From Georgenia sp. EYE_87 (GTDB lineage: Bacteria; Actinomycetota; Actinomycetes; Actinomycetales; Actinomycetaceae), in contig NZ_JAHXNL010000005.1 of the NCBI RefSeq assembly GCF_023148685.1, positions 62,001 to 126,000 on the forward strand: a DNA stretch of 64,000 nt, in the 5' to 3' direction. Made by a program: the position numbers and the translations under genes. The notes under the pieces are model-generated. The model did not search any database. It was not told the origin of the DNA and worked only from the letters and a program-made list of their open reading frames with translations. Position 1 is the first letter of the stretch. Each line of letters opens with the position of its first letter. Shown here one piece after another: positions 59,779 through 64,000 of the stretch.

Positions 59779-61035
59779 CTACTTCCGAAATGAGGCAGCG
59801 ATACTCCTGGGTTCAAACCGAAAGACCGCCGAACCCAACCGAAAAGCCGAGTACCCGATTCCGGTCAAAAATAGAAGCACCCCGAGGACGCATATACCCA
59901 CCTGAGGCGAAACAACGTAGGCCATACTTAAACCGCTGACGATAGAGATGGCAACGGTGAGACCCACAAGGCCCCCAGACCGGGCGCGCCTGGACAAGTC
60001 TTGCGCCAAGGCAGAGTAGGCACCAAGCCCTAGAACCATAGAGCACGCTGGTACGATGTAGCTCCGTGACGGCTCGAAGCCTTTCCCGAAAATGGGCGGG
60101 ATGAGCCAATACGCGGCGGCTCCGCCCAGCAAGCACAGGAGAAGTCCCACCAGTATCCCAGCATGCAAAATGTTCTTGAGCCGTGTATCCGGATTTAGCC
60201 GCGGGCTGGCAGAAAAAGACAGCTGAACGAGCGTGTTGAAAGTAGCGTACGCAACCTGTGGGATAAGACCTGCCACCGAGTATAAGCCGAGCGCGCGAGC
60301 GTCGTTAAGAAGCGACACCAGCGCGGTGTCAGATCTGCCGACGAGAGTATCAATGAGTTGGGCTCGCCACGCCCGCGCACTCCGCCGGACCAGTTTCGTC
60401 CCAGACCAGACCCCGCTTGTAACAATTTCCTGCCGTCTTCGCCTAAGCATGCCGCGTTCTTCGCTACGGCTCGTTCTAAGCACGAATCCTTTGAGGAGCA
60501 AGATCTGCACAACCAAGCCACCGGTGTTCGCCGCTATCGCCGCTCGAAGATCAAGCTGTCCGAGCGCAAACAGCACGGTATAAAGAAGCGCCGTCGCACT
60601 TGCAAACGACATATTCGCTAACCCGACGGAACTAGTCCGACCGAGCGAGACCAGCACATTTCCGTCCGCACTCCGCGTCGCAGCGGTCGCGGCGACTAAA
60701 TAGTAAACGGCTACGAACCACCTATCTGTCGAAGACAGTTTGAGCCACTCGGCAACCCCGACCGCTAGCAGAAGCGCCACAGGGGCGAAAGCCATACTAA
60801 TTCGCTGAGCGGCATGTTGCCAAAAGATTCGTGTGGTCGGGTCCTTCCCCACTTCATCTCTGATCACCCAGCCAATCCCAAAACTGCCTACCACAACGAT
60901 GACCGAAGAGACCAACGTAATCACAGTGATCTGCCCGCGCCCTTCGACGCCGAGCGCGTGCGCTGTAAGAGGCGCGGTAACGAGTCCTGACACCATCGGT
61001 GCCACGTTGCCTAGGTATAACAGGAGAGACCTCAA
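59779..61035 (-). CDS. Polysaccharide flippase-like (Wzx/MVF superfamily) membrane protein
   Basis: 418 residues from a TTG at 61035. About twelve to fourteen hydrophobic segments. The N-terminus LLLYLGNVAPMVSGLVTAPL and DTLVGRSDTALVSLLNDARA with ALGLYSVAGLIPQ are typical of Wzx proteins. It would flip undecaprenyl-linked repeat units outward for the polymerase. The TTG start is the best available, because upstream frame runs into a high-complexity region without a GTG or ATG near a ribosome-binding site. Confidence 0.8.
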   Translation of the reverse strand: MRSLLLYLGNVAPMVSGLVTAPLTAHALGVEGRGQITVITLVSSVIVVVGSFGIGWVIRDEVGKDPTTRIFWQHAAQRISMAFAPVALLLAVGVAEWLKLSSTDRWFVAVYYLVAATAATRSADGNVLVSLGRTSSVGLANMSFASATALLYTVLFALGQLDLRAAIAANTGGLVVQILLLKGFVLRTSRSEERGMLRRRRQEIVTSGVWSGTKLVRRSARAWRAQLIDTLVGRSDTALVSLLNDARALGLYSVAGLIPQVAYATFNTLVQLSFSASPRLNPDTRLKNILHAGILVGLLLCLLGGAAAYWLIPPIFGKGFEPSRSYIVPACSMVLGLGAYSALAQDLSRRARSGGLVGLTVAISIVSGLSMAYVVSPQVGICVLGVLLFLTGIGYSAFRLGSAVFRFEPRSIAASFRK

Positions 61036-61126
61036 CGTGCCCCCAATGGAGAAGAAGGCAGTGAGCTCTCAGCCCGACCTGCGAAAGCAAAACGGGCGAT
61101 TCTGATCAAGGATCCCCTCGCGATAC

Positions 61127-62215
61127 TCAACGACTAGGCCCCATAATGCTGTCTTCGATGGCACGGAAGAAGAGTTCAACTTTTCGTCTGCCCAGCGCGC
61201 GCGCCTCAAGGGCATCAGTTACGAGCGCTGAATTCTCGAGATAGGATCTTAGATCCGTTGGGTCCGCCTTGGAGCCAGATCGCAAATCAATCACAGCCCC
61301 ATACCCCAGATCGGAAAACAAGGGCGCAAACTTGTCAGAGTATGCAAGTGCTACGGTCGGAACTCCAACACTTATTGCATTCAAACACGCGTGCATACGG
61401 CTCCCGACAACCAATCTGGATCGCGCGATCTCCGTCCGCATCGAGCTGAGTGACGTCGGGGCGATGACGTCCACCGTGGGAAACTCCGACCGTACGGCTA
61501 CGGCTGCAGCCATATCATCGTCACGCGACCCTGGTGACGCTACATGCACCAGAAGAGTGACACGGATACCGTCGGCTATTGCGCCACCGACTAGTGTGCG
61601 AACGTATTCCCGATATGAGTCCGAGTCGACGTGCGGGTTCACGGACCAGAGCAGGCCACTCACATTAAGAAGTACGTCTCGCATGCCTTGATCGCCGGCC
61701 AACCTCGGCGGCGCTATCGCAAAAACCAAGTCGGAGCCGAGTTGAACGTTTCGGATTCCTAACGACTCTGCCCTTCGCCTGCTTGCGTGGTCTCTAGCCC
61801 ATACCGTCACGGCACCGTCCGTTGCTCGCTTGGCAAGCGCCCTGCTCAGGTGGCCGCGCCATGGACCGAGGGTTTGGGGTGCCAAAATGTACGGCGTTCC
61901 AGACCTCCGGGCAGCGATCTTGGACATAGTCATCTTGCCAAACCGCTTCCAACCATAGATGGAAGCGAAACTATCTCCTTCCCCCACGTCAATAATCAGG
62001 TCGTACGAACGGAGTTCCTTCCTCGTCGCACTGACGGGCGATACCGCCGCATAAGTCAATCGCTTAAGAGAAAGCGATCCAGAGCTCAACGGGGTCGCAT
62101 GGCTCGCGAACGTCACTTCGAAGCCGTCCGGTACACCGGCAGCAACGCCTTCTGCTAGCGCCCTTACGCCGAAGTTCGGCGACTCTGGTTCCGCCCACAT
62201 CACAAGTAACTTCAT
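61127..62215 (-). CDS. Polysaccharide pyruvyl transferase family protein
   Basis: 362 residues from the ATG at 62215, with GAGGAA seven bases upstream (GTG at 62227 would add four residues). Family segments: YDLIIDVGEGDSFASIYG, GTPYILAPQTLGPW, WARDHASRRRAESLGI, and VGSRMHACLNAISVGVPTVAL with the conserved His. It transfers pyruvate from phosphoenolpyruvate to a sugar, making an acidic ketal. With the FrhB-like protein it forms a pairing common in pyruvylated-polysaccharide loci. Confidence 0.88.
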   Translation of the reverse strand: MKLLVMWAEPESPNFGVRALAEGVAAGVPDGFEVTFASHATPLSSGSLSLKRLTYAAVSPVSATRKELRSYDLIIDVGEGDSFASIYGWKRFGKMTMSKIAARRSGTPYILAPQTLGPWRGHLSRALAKRATDGAVTVWARDHASRRRAESLGIRNVQLGSDLVFAIAPPRLAGDQGMRDVLLNVSGLLWSVNPHVDSDSYREYVRTLVGGAIADGIRVTLLVHVASPGSRDDDMAAAVAVRSEFPTVDVIAPTSLSSMRTEIARSRLVVGSRMHACLNAISVGVPTVALAYSDKFAPLFSDLGYGAVIDLRSGSKADPTDLRSYLENSALVTDALEARALGRRKVELFFRAIEDSIMGPSR

Positions 62216-62269
62216 TGATTTCCTCACGTGCCTTACCGGAGCGGGCTTGTGCCGATGGAAGATGTAACC

Positions 62270-63367
62270 CTATGCCAGCACACTTGCCAGCTTCTTGGTG
62301 ACTGCGCTGAGCCGATACGGCTCGAGTACGGGATCCAAAGGGCTGAATGGCTCGATCCCGTCCAGCGAGTGGAAATCGGGCCGGGTCACATCGCATGCAA
62401 GGAGTTTGCCTCGCAATTCGGGTGAGAACCCATCGAAAGCGAAGTCGGTCCCTATCACCGGCACTCCCTTGGCCAACGACTCCAATACTTTCACCTTCAT
62501 ACCCCCACCGAGGCGTATCGGAGCAAGCGTAACGGAAACCTCACGATAAAAGTCCGCCACAGACGGCACTTCACCAAGAAGCGTGATGCCTGGCGGCGGT
62601 TCACCCAACACATGCGAGTGTCGGCCGGCAACTAGGACGGACCAACCCTCTGACCGCAGGCGGGGCAACCAACTATCGACGAGCACTCGGTACGCGTCAA
62701 CATTAGGCCAGTATTCAAAGTTTCCGATAAAGCCTGCCACTTTCGCGCCGCCTCCATGACGACGATTGACGGCCTGGAACTCATCGTCAGGCAGCGTGGA
62801 CGGAATCCAGAGGTTGTCGATTCCTCGGGAGCGGAGCAGCTTATGATCCGACCAGCCTGTCGTAGTGACTATGTGGGCCCGACTTGCGTATCGTTGTTCG
62901 TGCTGTGCTAGGTAGGCAGCTTGGAGTCTTGCAGATAAGCGGGCCGCGCCACGTCTGACGTGTCCTTCTCGTCGCGCGACGTCGCTCCAGACATCCATGA
63001 AGTCGAGCCATAGTCTTGCAGACGAAAGCCCGGAATATGGGGCCTGCGAGAGCGCACTGATAAGCACAATGTCGGTTTTGCTATTGTGGATAAGTCCCTT
63101 GAGGTGCGCGTCCCTTGCGCCCAACATGGTGGGCATCGGCAAAAAGTGCCGTTTTACGCGCCCTACCTGGCGGCGCACATCAGCGAGCGCACCGTCCCCT
63201 GTCCCCGTGGAAGGACTGACATCGCCCAGAGCAGCCCGCGGGTACGCGAGGGACACTTCGAAGCCGATTCGCCTTAGCGCATCAATGTGCGCACGGGTAC
63301 GAAGGGTCCCGCCGTGACGCGACTTGTATGGGTCGGTAATGCTAACCACCATGGCGCTACTCGCCAC
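62270..63367 (-). CDS. Glycosyltransferase family 4
   Basis: 365 residues from a GTG at 63367, overlapping the upstream stop by eleven bases; an ATG at 63352 is the alternative. Features: SRHGGTLRTRAHIDALRRIG in the N-terminal domain, VAGFIGNFEYWPNVDAYRVL linking the domains, then LAPIRLGGGMKVKVLESLAK with GVPVIGTDFAFDG, the GT4 nucleotide-sugar site. It is a retaining transferase adding one sugar of the repeat unit. Confidence 0.88.
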   Translation of the reverse strand: MASSAMVVSITDPYKSRHGGTLRTRAHIDALRRIGFEVSLAYPRAALGDVSPSTGTGDGALADVRRQVGRVKRHFLPMPTMLGARDAHLKGLIHNSKTDIVLISALSQAPYSGLSSARLWLDFMDVWSDVARREGHVRRGAARLSARLQAAYLAQHEQRYASRAHIVTTTGWSDHKLLRSRGIDNLWIPSTLPDDEFQAVNRRHGGGAKVAGFIGNFEYWPNVDAYRVLVDSWLPRLRSEGWSVLVAGRHSHVLGEPPPGITLLGEVPSVADFYREVSVTLAPIRLGGGMKVKVLESLAKGVPVIGTDFAFDGFSPELRGKLLACDVTRPDFHSLDGIEPFSPLDPVLEPYRLSAVTKKLASVLA

Positions 63368-64000
63368 GAGCGCCCCCTTTCAGAGGCCTACTTACGGTCT
63401 CGCACACGTTCGCTATTTGCTGTTGGTATCGAGTCTTTGAAAAGTTATCGCGGACGTATTCGTATCCCGCAAGGGTCAACTTGCGCCACAGTTCTTCGTC
63501 TGAGGCAATCAATCGGATTGCCTCAGCGAGTTCGGACGGATTTTCGGGCCGAACCCGTATACCCGTGTGCATGTGTTCTACAATCTCGCGAAGCCCCTCG
63601 ACATCGGTGACCACAACTGGACGCATGGCAGCCATTGCCTCAGCTGCAACCGTACCGAACGGCTCCATTCGCGAAGGTACCACCACAATGTCTGCCTCCG
63701 CTAGGGACACAGCGACGTCACTCCTGAAGCCAGAAAAGTGGACTCGATCGGAGAGTCCATTCGTCCGAACAAACTCCGCCAACTCGTCGCGGAACCATTC
63801 GTAGCCGGGGAATACGTCACCGACCAAATCAAGTTTCACGTCTACGCCTTGGCGCACAAGGTGCAGCACTGCCTCGAGCAGAACGTCCTGTCCCTTTCGC
63901 GGACTCAAACGACCGACCGCCAACAGAGAGACCTCGCCCACTATCGCACGCGGGGAGTACTTATAATATGGCTCCCAATCTTTCCCGTTGTAAATGACTA
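63357..64000 (-). CDS. Glycosyltransferase family 4, 5' end outside the window
   Basis: The frame is open through base 64000, and the upstream residues (VIYNGKDWEPYYKYSPRAIV) belong to a normal GT4 interdomain region, so the GTG at 63941 is not the start. Visible C-terminal domain: LLAVGRLSPRKGQDVLLEAV, VHFSGFRSDVAVSLAEADIV and PSRMEPFGTVAAEAMAAMRP with the E-x7-E motif. It is the most upstream visible gene of the minus-strand polysaccharide set. Confidence 0.92.
   Translation of the reverse strand, partial: VIYNGKDWEPYYKYSPRAIVGEVSLLAVGRLSPRKGQDVLLEAVLHLVRQGVDVKLDLVGDVFPGYEWFRDELAEFVRTNGLSDRVHFSGFRSDVAVSLAEADIVVVPSRMEPFGTVAAEAMAAMRPVVVTDVEGLREIVEHMHTGIRVRPENPSELAEAIRLIASDEELWRKLTLAGYEYVRDNFSKTRYQQQIANVCETVSRPLKGGARGE

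Noticed and set aside
1-64000. CRISPR arrays, tRNA/rRNA genes, transposases, phage genes
   Set aside because: Searched by eye on both strands; no regularly spaced repeats beyond the coding FG-GAP units, no recognisable RNA genes and no transposase or integrase proteins were seen. Small RNAs cannot be excluded without tools.

Overview
The window is high-GC DNA (about 70% by eye over the first 53 kb). It has GTG starts, leaderless promoters, Tat and lipoprotein signals and FG-GAP 'GDWDGDG' repeat proteins, which together point to an actinobacterium, probably of the Cellulomonas/Georgenia-type Micrococcales. That placement is inferred from gene content; no rRNA or tRNA gene was recognised. The last 10 kb (about 53.45-64 kb) drops visibly in GC and looks like an acquired surface-polysaccharide island.

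Layout. 1-5.5 kb: end of a membrane protein, a secreted FG-GAP repeat protein and a secreted GH3 glycosidase. 5.6-13.2 kb: an IclR regulator, a creatinase-like M24 protein, ATP-dependent hydantoinase/oxoprolinase subunits HyuB and HyuA, and an NCS1 permease. This fits uptake and ring opening of a hydantoin- or creatinine-like compound. 13.3-15.1 kb: a Tat-exported 5'-nucleotidase. 15.3-18.8 kb: an IclR regulator, a dihydroxyphthalate-decarboxylase-like protein, an orphan NMT1-type binding lipoprotein and a class II aldolase-type decarboxylase, sharing an operator-like sequence. 19.1-25.5 kb: a GH31 glycosidase directly followed by a TRAP transporter (DctP-DctQ-DctM) and an AraC regulator.

25.5-34.4 kb (minus strand) is the most striking region: one operon of eleven genes. 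Its enzymes match the lower bacterial vitamin B6 degradation pathway: 3-hydroxyacyl-CoA-dehydrogenase-type FHMPC dehydrogenase, class II aldolase-type HMPDC decarboxylase, MHPC oxygenase and AAMS hydrolase. They are joined to an NMT1-type ABC importer, an IclR regulator and three genes of unknown role (AA_synth, PEBP and CMD families). A promoter with a 17-bp palindrome lies in front of it. The upper pathway (pyridoxal to FHMPC) is absent here.

34.8-42.7 kb: a LacI-controlled, translationally coupled amino-sugar operon (SSS transporter, AGE epimerase, NagB-like, SIS, NagA, ceramidase-like). It is bracketed by two nearly identical 29-bp direct repeats. 42.8-49.4 kb: DUF4190 membrane protein, a VapBC-type toxin-antitoxin pair plus a lone antitoxin, secreted proteins, a DUF4012 protein and an FG-GAP protein with an HExxH motif. 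49.6-53.4 kb: ManA, a polyprenyl glycosylphosphotransferase and an rmlA broken by an apparent 11-nt deletion. After a gene-poor boundary (53.4-54.4 kb), 54.4-64 kb encodes polysaccharide assembly: FrhB-like protein, WcbI-like protein, Wzy-like polymerase, GT2, hexapeptide acyltransferase, Wzx-like flippase, pyruvyltransferase and two GT4 enzymes, the last cut by the window edge.
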